From positions 8,246,001 to 8,310,000 of the forward strand of contig OZ245814.1 in the NCBI GenBank assembly GCA_965228415.1: a DNA stretch of 64,000 bases. Direction: 5' to 3'. Within the stretch, counting starts at the first letter, position 1. The number at the start of each line of letters is the position of its first letter. Below are positions 8,992 to 16,583 of the stretch, piece by piece. The notes under the pieces are model-generated. The model saw only the letters and a list, made by a program, of their open reading frames with translations, was not told the origin of the DNA and ran no database searches. The translations under genes were made by a program, and so were the position numbers. This DNA comes from Agaribacillus sp965228415. GTDB taxonomy: Bacteria; Bacteroidota; Bacteroidia; Cytophagales; Cyclobacteriaceae.

Positions 8992-9336
8992 ATGCCACGG
9001 TCAGTAAATGCAGTAGCATCAAGAACCAGAAGAAAAAGAATACTGAAATTCGCCAAAGGTTATTGGGGAAGAAGAAGTAATGTATGGACAGTAGCCAAAA
9101 ATGCGGTAGAAAAAGGTTGGACTTATGCTTACCGCGATAGAAAAGCAAAAAAGAGGGATTTTAGAAAATTGTGGATTCAAAGAATCAATGCCGGTACCAG
9201 GGAACACGGTATGTCTTATTCCCAATTTATTGGCAATCTCAAAAAGGCAAATATTGAATTAAACAGGAAAGTATTGGCCGATTTGGCCATGAATCATCCG
9301 GAAGCATTCAAAGCGATCGTAGATAAAGTTAAATAG
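8992..9336 (+). CDS. rplT: Ribosomal protein L20
   Basis: A 114-aa basic 50S protein needed early in large-subunit assembly. Family features are visible in order: PRSVNAVASRTRRKRILKFA, then a GYWGRRS segment, the long basic helix with AYRDRK, and the C-terminal globular half ending in LADLAMNHPEAFKAIV. Length and start are standard. It is the last gene of the thrS-infC-rpmI-rplT group and is followed by a strong terminator. Confidence 0.98.
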   Translation: MPRSVNAVASRTRRKRILKFAKGYWGRRSNVWTVAKNAVEKGWTYAYRDRKAKKRDFRKLWIQRINAGTREHGMSYSQFIGNLKKANIELNRKVLADLAMNHPEAFKAIVDKVK

Positions 9337-9360
9337 CTACGTCGATTATAACAAAAAATT

Positions 9361-9398
9361 AAAACCCGGTCAGAAAGCTGTTTTTGATCGGGTTTTTT
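9361..9398 (+). terminator. Rho-independent terminator after rplT
   Basis: AACCCGGTCA (9363-9372) pairs with TGATCGGGTT (9385-9394) over ten pairs including one G-T, and runs into TTTTTT. It lies 25 bp after the rplT stop. Confidence 0.9.
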
Positions 9399-9826
9399 GT
9401 GCAAAACCCATAAAATAGCCGGATAGATCCGTCAATAGTATTTCGATGAGGTAAAAAATTATCGAATACTTATGTTCCGCATTGAATTCTTACACTATCG
9501 CATCCGGAAATTACCAATGCCTTTTTTTTAAAGTTTTACAATCTCCGAAAAGATCGGAAGTCTCGACTTTTGAAATATATCGAACAATTGAATTATTCGA
9601 AGAATAATTTGTTTTTTATACCTATATTATGTAATATTTTAAAGTTTATATTTGTAAATGTAACGTTTAATATATAAGTTTGGTAAGCGTCGACAGCCGT
9701 TTAATTGGGAAGTGTGTATCTTGTTAATTAATTGTCTGTTAAAGTTACATCGGCAATAGATGTTACTTTTTGTGCCTTTAACTTTGTAAAAATTTTCAGA
9801 AATTGTCAGCTTAAACGTTTACTATT
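9399..9826. other. AT-rich intergenic region ahead of two micro-genes
   Basis: This 428-bp stretch has no gene longer than a few codons. It contains TATATTTG at 9647-9654, a match to the Bacteroidota -7 element TAnnTTTG, without an obvious -33 TTG at the usual distance. It also contains the leader structures at 9738-9782. It probably carries the promoter and 5' leader of the small membrane peptide gene that begins at 9827. Confidence 0.5.
9738..9782 (+). promoter_or_regulatory. Leader with two mutually exclusive stem-loops
   Basis: AAAGTTACATC (9741-9751) can pair with GATGTTACTTT (9759-9769) with one mismatch, and the right arm runs into TTTTTG like a terminator. Alternatively GTTAAAG near 9738-9744 can pair with CTTTAAC near 9776-9782. 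The two pairings compete for the same bases. This is an attenuator-like layout about 45 bp before the 33-aa reading frame; function is inferred. Confidence 0.35.
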
Positions 9827-9928
9827 ATGATTGGAACTTTATCTGCTTTAGTTCTTGGTGCCTTCATTGTTTCAGGAGGAATTGGTTATGTAATATGCAA
9901 CTATATTGACAGGTTGTTTAAAGAATAG
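9827..9928 (+). CDS. Small single-pass membrane peptide (33 aa)
   Basis: ATG at 9827 opens a 33-codon frame ending in TAG. Residues 3-24 form one hydrophobic, Gly/Ser-rich helix (LSALVLGAFIVSGGIGYVI), followed by a short polar tail, CNYIDRLFKE. This is the layout of bacterial membrane micro-proteins. No family is recognised. A second such gene follows 126 bp downstream on the same strand. The evidence for translation is the start, the clean transmembrane segment and the polar, charged end; codon statistics are not informative at this length. Confidence 0.45.
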   Translation: MIGTLSALVLGAFIVSGGIGYVICNYIDRLFKE

Positions 9929-10054
9929 CCCGGTTTCCTAGCCATAGGTTCTGTACCGAGACAACAGTAGTAGCTTTTTCATCTCCGTGACTTCGCCTCC
10001 CGAAGTTCATAAGCTATACAATTTTCTATACCCGTAATATTATTTACCTGAACG

Positions 10055-10186
10055 ATGAAAATTTTAAACGTTTTATTAGCTATTATGCTAATTTCTACCT
10101 TCAGTATCGGTTTTCTGATATTTTCTCTTAGAATTTTGTTCAGAAGGGAGCAACAAAAACAAACTGGTTTATACAATAACTGGTAA
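10055..10186 (+). CDS. Small single-pass membrane peptide (43 aa)
   Basis: ATG at 10055 opens a 43-codon frame ending in TAA at 10184. Residues 3-28 are hydrophobic (LNVLLAIMLISTFSIGFLIF). They are followed by a basic and glutamine-rich cytosolic-type tail (RILFRREQQKQ) and an aromatic end. It is similar in plan, but not in sequence, to the 33-aa peptide just upstream. No family is recognised. Both lie next to a membrane-anchored transcription regulator and a permease, so a role as an accessory envelope peptide is possible but unproven. Confidence 0.5.
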   Translation: MKILNVLLAIMLISTFSIGFLIFSLRILFRREQQKQTGLYNNW

Positions 10187-10247
10187 TTTGAATTGACGCT
10201 TCTTTTCAGTCGGAATTGACACAAAACGGCAAATTGTCCCCCGATTT

Positions 10248-11141
10248 TTATAATTTAGAGCCAGGGCCTCCTTGACAGTTTGTTTCTAATTTATAACCTT
10301 TTCCATGAATGTTTGTGATGCACAGTGAAGGATCCTTAGATAATTTTCCACGCAATTTTGATACAAAAACATCCAGGCTTCTGCCCACAATGACGCCTTC
10401 ATCTTCCCAAACCTCTTTCAATAGTATTTCCCGGTCGAGTATTTTGTCCTGACTTTTAGCAAAAACCTGTAGCAACTTTGATTCTTTAGCGGTGAGCTTT
10501 ACGTTTTTATCACCCAGGGCCAGCAATTGACGGTCGGGATAGAAAGTGTAGTTTCCAATCGCTATGAAAGCCATATTTTGGCCTGTATTTCTCTTTTTAC
10601 CTTTTCTGACGTATCGTAAACCGATAAAGGATAAAAAGATTATCAGAGCGATCGGTACCAGACCAAAGTGGTTATTAAGATAAGTGGCCAGGACATGAGC
10701 GCCTTGAAAAGCTATTATAACTTCATAAGCTGCTATTGGCTGCTTTCTTCCCTCACATGGAATGATACTTTGATCTTCATTTCTGGCTATCTTATACCCG
10801 TAAACTATTTCATTATTTGCCTTGTCAATAACGTTGATGGTATGTTGCCTGGGCAGGCCTGAATACCTCAGGTGGTTGCAAATTATTTTCACCATAGTAT
10901 CGGGGATAAAACTAAACCTGTTTTCAAATTGTAACAGGAAGGTGTGGCGCTGCGTTCTCTTTACCGGCAATACCCTGGAGGTAGAATCTCCTGCCGACAG
11001 AAGTATTTTATGCGCGATTTCCCGCATAACCAGCAGTACCTCGTCATCTTCTATTTTTTCCAGGCTGTTATGGTTTACCGACGCAATTCCTACCAAAAAT
11101 GCCGAGCTAACAATGAAAATGGTCAACAACTGTAGTTTCAT
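10248..11141 (-). CDS. Membrane-anchored winged-helix transcription regulator, DNA-binding domain at the C-terminus
   Basis: A 297-aa one-component regulator. A hydrophobic segment at residues 3-20 is a signal anchor. Residues 25-155 form a probable periplasmic sensor domain with two cysteines (88 and 129). Residues 159-178 form a second transmembrane helix, followed by a basic linker (RKGKKR). Residues 195-287 are an OmpR/PhoB-type winged helix (LTAKESKLLQVFAKSQ, then RSLDVFVSKLRGKLS and the IHGKGYKLE wing). ToxR and CadC carry the same domain at the N-terminus; here it is at the C-terminus. There is no receiver domain. It is divergent from an FtsX-type permease, with phased TTTACA repeats between them, which suggests it controls that gene and itself. 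Confidence 0.8.
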   Translation of the reverse strand: MKLQLLTIFIVSSAFLVGIASVNHNSLEKIEDDEVLLVMREIAHKILLSAGDSTSRVLPVKRTQRHTFLLQFENRFSFIPDTMVKIICNHLRYSGLPRQHTINVIDKANNEIVYGYKIARNEDQSIIPCEGRKQPIAAYEVIIAFQGAHVLATYLNNHFGLVPIALIIFLSFIGLRYVRKGKKRNTGQNMAFIAIGNYTFYPDRQLLALGDKNVKLTAKESKLLQVFAKSQDKILDREILLKEVWEDEGVIVGRSLDVFVSKLRGKLSKDPSLCITNIHGKGYKLETNCQGGPGSKL

Positions 11142-11179
11142 AGATTAAAAATAGGGTTTTACGATTACCTAACCTTAAC

Positions 11180-11208
11180 TTTTACATGGATTTTACACTT
11201 TTTTACAT
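11180..11208. promoter_or_regulatory. Three phased TTTACA direct repeats, candidate regulator binding site
   Basis: TTTACA occurs at 11181, 11192 and 11202, that is at 11 and 10 bp, one helical turn apart. Direct repeats at one-turn spacing are the normal target of OmpR/PhoB winged-helix proteins. The site lies about 40 bp before the regulator start and about 150 bp before the permease start. A flanking CCTTAAC occurs on both sides (11173 and 11210). Confidence 0.55.
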
Positions 11209-11358
11209 TCCTTAACGCTTTCAGATACAGCCATTAGCTATGTTTATTCCCAATATTTATTGTCAATCGGAAATTTAATATTCCCGGTGGCACGCTATAC
11301 AAAATGGATGATTTTAAACGAAAAACCGACAGTTTCCCTAAGTCACTATAGTTTTACA

Positions 11359-13785
11359 ATGCTTAAAAACACGATCAAAATAGCTTTTCGGCAGCTAAAA
11401 CATCAGCCGGTCATGGGCCTCCTTAAAATTGGAGGGCTTGCTATAAGTATCAGCGCAGTTGTTTTAATGCTGGCATATATAGATTTTCACTGGCGTTATG
11501 ATCAATTTCATCGTCATGGAAAAAATATATTTCGCGTTCACACCAATCAATATAAAGCGGGAGTATTGGTTAAGTCCAGCGCCATGACTTATTCAGGAGT
11601 CGGCCCGCTGATGGAAACCAACCTTTCCGGTGTCGAAAAGCAGGTTCGACTGGCAAAGTGGATAGGTAACGATATTGTGTTTCAGCATAAAGATAAGGCT
11701 GTAAGGGAGCAGGACTTCTTTTTCGCGGAACCATCGGTATTCGAGCTGTTTTCTTTTAAGCTGAAAAAAGGAGATCCAAAGACCGCACTTTTAGAACCAA
11801 ATTCTGTAATTCTTTCAGAAAAGGTGGCAAAGAAGTTATTTGGCAATGCAGACCCGATAGGTCAGGAAATTACCATGGAAAGCCGGATGCCTATGAAAAT
11901 TACCGGGGTTTTGGCCGAAACTCCCACACAATCACATCTGAGCATTGGTATTCTGACCTCCTATTCGACATGGAATGGAACAGGAATGGTTGGAGAAGGT
12001 GTATATGGCGATGATCATTTCCGACATTTATACACCTATACCTACGTGCTTTTGCATCCCAATATGGATCCGGCCGGTTTAGCCGGCCGATTGACGGATT
12101 TGGTACGCTCCCGCAAAATTGACGCTCCCATCAGGGACACATTTTCATTACACCCCTTATCAAAGATCCACTTGTATTCAAACCTGCCAGATGAGCTTAA
12201 TGACAATGCAAATGGCAGAAACCTCTGGGTTTTATTGAGTATAGCCATTACTGTGTTGATATTGGCCTGGATTAACTACTTCAATATATCAATGGCATCC
12301 GCAATGGACCGCTCCAAAGCCATAGGCATTCGAAAAATTGTCGGAGCAAGCCGTAAACAGCTCATGGGGCAGCTGCTTATCGAGAACATGATTGATGTAA
12401 TCTTAAGTCTGTCAGGAGGCTTCGCCATAGCCGCGGTTTTAAAACCCATCATAGCAGATGTTTTTTCCATAGCTTTTGGTGAAATACATTTATTCGGGGA
12501 CGTGGCTGTCAGTCCGTTTACAATTACACTGGTTTTTATAGTGACGGGCACACTTTCTGCGGCCTTCCTGTCTGCCACATTTATATCTTCGACCCATCCA
12601 ATTCAATTATTTAAAAAGACTTTTTCTTTTTCCGTTTTTGACTTAAATAGCCGAAAATGGCTGGTTATCGTCCAATTTGCGGTTATTATAGGTTTACTGG
12701 CCGCTAACATCGCTATTTTCCAGCAAATCCGATTTCTTCATCGGCAAGATCCGGGAATAGATCTTGCCGATATGCTGATAGTCAAAGGTCCCCTGGGTAC
12801 TTCCAGGAATCGAAATTTAGACCAGGCCCATATTGAATTCAGAAATAAACTTAAACAGCTGCCAACGGTAGCAGCGGTCGCCATGTCGCGGAATATTCCC
12901 GGAAATAGTCTGGAAATCATTCATCGTGCTAAAGTTGATGGTATGGAGGGGTTTTTGTCGTTTCATTGGATGGTAGTAACACCTTCTTTTTTTGAGGTTT
13001 ACAAACTGCCATTGCTGGCTGGTAAAATACCGGACGCAGGGTATAAGGGAAATCGCAAGGTAATCATCAATGAGGCCGCCATGCATCTAATGGGATACCA
13101 AAACCCAGAGGAGATCCTTGATGAAAATTTAACTTTCTGGGAAGAGAAAAATGTCATCGTGGGTGTAGTACAAAATTATCACCACCTTTCTTTACATCAC
13201 CCAATCGTTCCGCAAGTCTTTGGCTTCACCCGAAATGAAGGTTTGGAAGATGGATATTTTTCCATAAAAATGATTCATCCTAACTACTACAAAGACATTG
13301 CACAGATAGGTGAGGCATATAAATCGACCTTTCCGCTTACGGTCTTTGAATACTTTTACCAGGAAGCACATTATTACGCGCAATACAAAGCCGATAACAA
13401 CTTTCAAATGTTTAACATCGTTTTTGCAGGGCTTGCTTTTCTTATTGCCTGTTTGGGTTTGTTTGCCTTATCTGTGATTGTCATCGGAAACCGAATGAAA
13501 GAGGTAGGAATCCGGAAAACGTTGGGGGCGTCCGTAGCAGGTATTGTGGTATTGCTATCAAAAGATTTCCTGAGGTTGGTACTTCTCGGAGGGGCGATTG
13601 GTGCGCCGGTCAGTTGGTATATCATTGAGCTATGGCTTCAATACTACGTGTACCGCATTGAGATTGATTGGTGGATATTTTTTGTCGCCGGAAGTGCAGC
13701 TTTAAGCATAGCCTTTCTGACGATTGGCTTCAATACTATAAAGGCGGCAATGACAAATCCAATTAACGTTTTAAGAAGTGAATGA
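11359..13785 (+). CDS. FtsX/MacB-type ABC transporter permease
   Basis: A protein of about 808 aa in the large two-module FtsX-like permease family of Bacteroidota. From the ATG at 11359 it begins MLKNTIKIAFRQLKHQP, the usual start of this family; an upstream TTG at 11260 would add 33 atypical residues. There is a first transmembrane helix near residues 18-40, a MacB-type periplasmic domain, three helices around residues 290-430, a second periplasmic domain, and three C-terminal helices with the conserved MKEVGIRKTLGAS motif (first copy SKAIGIRKIVGAS). The ATPase partner is not nearby, as is common for these genes. Possible roles are export of a peptide or lipoprotein, or stress-peptide sensing. 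It is divergent from the winged-helix regulator. Confidence 0.85.
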   Translation: MLKNTIKIAFRQLKHQPVMGLLKIGGLAISISAVVLMLAYIDFHWRYDQFHRHGKNIFRVHTNQYKAGVLVKSSAMTYSGVGPLMETNLSGVEKQVRLAKWIGNDIVFQHKDKAVREQDFFFAEPSVFELFSFKLKKGDPKTALLEPNSVILSEKVAKKLFGNADPIGQEITMESRMPMKITGVLAETPTQSHLSIGILTSYSTWNGTGMVGEGVYGDDHFRHLYTYTYVLLHPNMDPAGLAGRLTDLVRSRKIDAPIRDTFSLHPLSKIHLYSNLPDELNDNANGRNLWVLLSIAITVLILAWINYFNISMASAMDRSKAIGIRKIVGASRKQLMGQLLIENMIDVILSLSGGFAIAAVLKPIIADVFSIAFGEIHLFGDVAVSPFTITLVFIVTGTLSAAFLSATFISSTHPIQLFKKTFSFSVFDLNSRKWLVIVQFAVIIGLLAANIAIFQQIRFLHRQDPGIDLADMLIVKGPLGTSRNRNLDQAHIEFRNKLKQLPTVAAVAMSRNIPGNSLEIIHRAKVDGMEGFLSFHWMVVTPSFFEVYKLPLLAGKIPDAGYKGNRKVIINEAAMHLMGYQNPEEILDENLTFWEEKNVIVGVVQNYHHLSLHHPIVPQVFGFTRNEGLEDGYFSIKMIHPNYYKDIAQIGEAYKSTFPLTVFEYFYQEAHYYAQYKADNNFQMFNIVFAGLAFLIACLGLFALSVIVIGNRMKEVGIRKTLGASVAGIVVLLSKDFLRLVLLGGAIGAPVSWYIIELWLQYYVYRIEIDWWIFFVAGSAALSIAFLTIGFNTIKAAMTNPINVLRSE

Positions 13786-14284
13786 AAACGGCAACTTGCA
13801 TTATTTTAATATGTTAAAAAATTGTTACAGGCCGGAATTTTATTTGATAAAAGTGCTTGTAAAACAAGAAACCGCTCAAAACGGGAGTTAAGAGCGGTCT
13901 TGTGTAACAACCAGCTATGGAAAGAATGTGTGTTAGTATATACCGTACGGCTGAAATAGGTAACCGGAATATGTTAATATTTTATGGTTGCAGGTATATT
14001 TTTTGCCCTGTGGAAGGTCGTTTTTTTTATATGGTAGCTTTAACTAGCCAAATATAAAGTGTTGATAAATAGAAAATTAATATCGAAACCGTTAGAGACT
14101 AAAAAAATTAAAATAATTAAATGAATTTTAGGAGATTTTTTTCAATCCGGTTTTAATTCTATGGTCCGGAAATAGTTGTCACCTTTGATTTCAATAAATT
14201 TCATATCAAATGCAATAAAGTTCTAAAAGCTTAAAGTCGCTTAATAAGTCGAAATATATTAGATTTACGTTTTGACTATTGATA
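13786..14284. other. Intergenic region before the sulfatase locus
   Basis: This 499-bp AT-rich gap contains the hairpin at 13864-13903 and no convincing reading frame. The stretch 14000-14284 is very AT-rich and probably contains the promoter of the formylglycine-generating enzyme gene, but no clear -33/-7 pair could be singled out. Confidence 0.5.
13864..13903 (+). terminator. Hairpin after the permease gene, probable terminator
   Basis: ACAAG-AA-ACCGCTC (13864-13877) pairs with GAGCGGT-CTTGT (13892-13903): twelve pairs with a 2-nt bulge. It lies about 80 bp after the permease stop. The following T tract is poor, so termination is plausible rather than clear. Confidence 0.5.
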
Positions 14285-15487
14285 ATGAGCACTACCAGAT
14301 TAAATACATTTTTGCGCCAGGGGGCAGGTCATACCAGATTAGCCATCTTTTATGGGTTGATGATCGCGCTATGCAGTCTCTTGATGCGATGTGGAAAACA
14401 AACACAGGCCGAAAATAATGAGCGTCAGCCTGATTCTATAACGTATTGTCCCCCTGCTGCACCCAAAGACCGGTTAACAACAAAAGTTGCTGAAGACATT
14501 CCCGATTTTGAAAATGCCAAACGTCCGGAAGGGGATTCTTTGAAAGGGATGGTTTGGATTGCAGGGGGGACCTATATGATGGGGGCGGATTCGGATATGG
14601 CACGTGACGATGAGTTTCCCAAACATCAGGTCTCAGTTAACGGGTTTTGGATAGATGCTACCGAGGTGACCAATGCCCAGTTTAAAGCTTTTGTAGATGC
14701 CACCGGCTATGTGACAACAGCAGAAACAAAACCTGTCTGGGAAGAGATCAAATCTCAACTGCCGCCGGGTACCCCCAAACCGCATGACAGTTTATTGCAG
14801 GCCGGGTCTATGGTTTTCAACCCACCGGATCATGCCGTGGATTTAAACTACTACATTCAGTGGTGGGCCTGGAAGAAAGATGTAAACTGGCGCAACCCGG
14901 AAGGGCCTGGAAGCACTATAGAAGGTAAGGAGAATCATCCTGTCGTGCATGTTAGTTGGTATGATGTGCAGGCGTATTGCAAGTGGGCAGGAAAAAGGTT
15001 ACCAACCGAAGCCGAGTGGGAATGGGCAGCGAGAGGAGGATTAACCAATAAGGTCTACCCCTGGGGTGATGAGCACATCGATCGGGCTATGTCAAAAGCC
15101 AATTCCTGGCAAGGAGAATTTCCACACATTAATACGGAGAAAGACGGTTTTTACGCCACAGCCCCTGTAAAGTCATTTGCCCCTAATGGCTATGGACTCT
15201 ATGATATGGCAGGTAATGTTTGGGAGTGGTGCAGCGATTGGTATCATCATGATTATTATAAAATAGCAGCCCGGGAAGGCACCCAAAAAAATCCGGTAGG
15301 ACCCGACACTAGTTTTGATCCCAATGACCCATACGCCCCCAAAAAAGTTCATCGTGGTGGGTCTTTTTTATGTAACGATGTCTATTGCGCCAGCTACAGG
15401 GTGTCTGCCAGAATGCCAGGGTCGCTGGATACCGGCTTGCCCCATGTGGGTTTTAGATGCGTTATTGAAGCCCCGGAAGGCAGTTAG
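14285..15487 (+). CDS. Formylglycine-generating enzyme (sulfatase maturase, SUMF1 type)
   Basis: A 400-aa exported protein that would oxidise the active-site Cys of sulfatases (C-x-P-S-R) to formylglycine. The N-terminal 40 residues contain a hydrophobic signal ending in LLMRC, a possible lipobox. The FGE domain begins at GMVWIAGGTYMMGAD and contains FWIDATEVTNAQF, RLPTEAEWEWAARGG, YDMAGNVWEWCSDWY and the end of the form GFRCV. Two cysteines, Cys363 and Cys368, lie in SFLCNDVYCASYR with the same spacing as the catalytic pair of human SUMF1 (C336, C341). This marks a true FGE rather than a related EgtB/PvdO protein. The start is ATG 14285, two codons after a TTG. It is encoded just upstream of a locus with five C-x-P-S-R sulfatases, its likely clients. 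Confidence 0.92.
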   Translation: MSTTRLNTFLRQGAGHTRLAIFYGLMIALCSLLMRCGKQTQAENNERQPDSITYCPPAAPKDRLTTKVAEDIPDFENAKRPEGDSLKGMVWIAGGTYMMGADSDMARDDEFPKHQVSVNGFWIDATEVTNAQFKAFVDATGYVTTAETKPVWEEIKSQLPPGTPKPHDSLLQAGSMVFNPPDHAVDLNYYIQWWAWKKDVNWRNPEGPGSTIEGKENHPVVHVSWYDVQAYCKWAGKRLPTEAEWEWAARGGLTNKVYPWGDEHIDRAMSKANSWQGEFPHINTEKDGFYATAPVKSFAPNGYGLYDMAGNVWEWCSDWYHHDYYKIAAREGTQKNPVGPDTSFDPNDPYAPKKVHRGGSFLCNDVYCASYRVSARMPGSLDTGLPHVGFRCVIEAPEGS

Positions 15488-15745
15488 TTGGTTCTCCCGG
15501 CGTCTGAAGATGACAAAGATCCTCATGCCTTATTGGTGATCTGAATCAATAACTTCAAAGTACCCCGCAATGAATTTTGATGGGTTGCTGTATCCATCTT
15601 GTATCAGAAAAGTTGTGTTTTTTCAATAATTTCCATAATATGCACCATCCCCATTGAGCCATATCTACGAAAAAATAACAAATGCCGGTTCAAAGACGGG
15701 TAGGGCCATCTGAAAAAAATCTTGGATTGTTAACTGCAATGTGAT

Positions 15746-16369
15746 TTGTCTTTAAAGGTAATACATACAAAAAAGTGTGAAAGTCCGGTCGAAAATGGTA
15801 TTTCAGATCAAAATCTATGGAAGGCGTTTCAAATGGGGAACAAAGAGGCCTACGCAGAAATTTACGAGAATCATTTTGACGACCTGTTTGATTATGGCGA
15901 GAAAATTATTGATAACGCAGATTTAATCGAGGATGCCATTCACGATTTATTTACCGATTTGTGGAAAAGTAAAGAAAATCTTGGCGAGCCGAAATCCCTC
16001 AAAGGTTATCTTTTGTCAGCGATCAGAAGAGTCATATTTCGAAAAATAAAAAAGGAAAGAAGATATACCTACCCGACTGATGGCGCCTATTTTGATGAGT
16101 ATTTGTTAGAAAATAGCTGCGAAGAAAAGCTAATTAGCAAACAGATGAAAGCGGCACATCACGAAAGTTTAAAGCAGGCCCTAAAAGAATTGACCAGTAG
16201 GCAAAAAGAAGCGATCTACCTGAGGTTTTATCACAACCTTGATGGTGCTGAGGTGGCTTCCGTAATGAATATTAGCCTGGAGGCTGTTTACAATCATATT
16301 TCCAAAGGTATTGGACGATTAAAAGATACTTTGAGAGACCCGGCAAACCCGCCCCAGATTCCCGGGTAG
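15746..16369 (+). CDS. ECF-type RNA polymerase sigma factor (first PUL)
   Basis: A sigma-70 family protein of about 207 aa. Region 2 covers residues 24-95 (AYAEIYENHFDDLFDYGEK, DAIHDLFTDLWKSK). Region 4 covers residues 140-195 (LTSRQKEAIYLRFYHNLDG, then VASVMNISLEAVYNHISKG). It matches the sigma factors that sit beside FecR and SusCD in Bacteroidota, where a signal relayed through the SusC N-terminal domain and FecR frees sigma to transcribe the locus. The start is uncertain: TTG at 15746 is used because the first in-frame ATG (residue 30) falls inside the conserved region. FecR follows after 214 bp. Confidence 0.88.
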   Translation: MSLKVIHTKKCESPVENGISDQNLWKAFQMGNKEAYAEIYENHFDDLFDYGEKIIDNADLIEDAIHDLFTDLWKSKENLGEPKSLKGYLLSAIRRVIFRKIKKERRYTYPTDGAYFDEYLLENSCEEKLISKQMKAAHHESLKQALKELTSRQKEAIYLRFYHNLDGAEVASVMNISLEAVYNHISKGIGRLKDTLRDPANPPQIPG

Positions 16370-16407
16370 ACATAAGTCATCTGCGTAGGTCCCATTCAAT
16401 TATTTAT

Positions 16408-16421
16408 TTGCCAGCTGGCAA
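16408..16421. repeat. Perfect 14-bp palindrome between sigma and fecR
   Basis: TTGCCAGCTGGCAA is a perfect palindrome 39 bp after the sigma stop and 163 bp before fecR. It could be an operator or a short stem in the transcript; no known consensus is matched. Confidence 0.4.
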
Positions 16422-16583
16422 CTGCAACCCTATTACAGTTTGACCGAAGTGGATACAGAACTTTCCGATAAAGTCTGATAATGCCATCTGCTTCCCGTTA
16501 AAAAATAGCTCCCGAAAAAAAAATGTCGTAGAGTGATGAGGTTTCATTACTAACTGTCCCTATAAAGAAAAAAGGCAACAGGT

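Noticed and set aside
10248..10290. C-terminal QGGPGSKL of the winged-helix regulator also occurs inside the first SusC protein
   Set aside because: The codons differ at many positions, so shared ancestry is unlikely; treated as coincidence.
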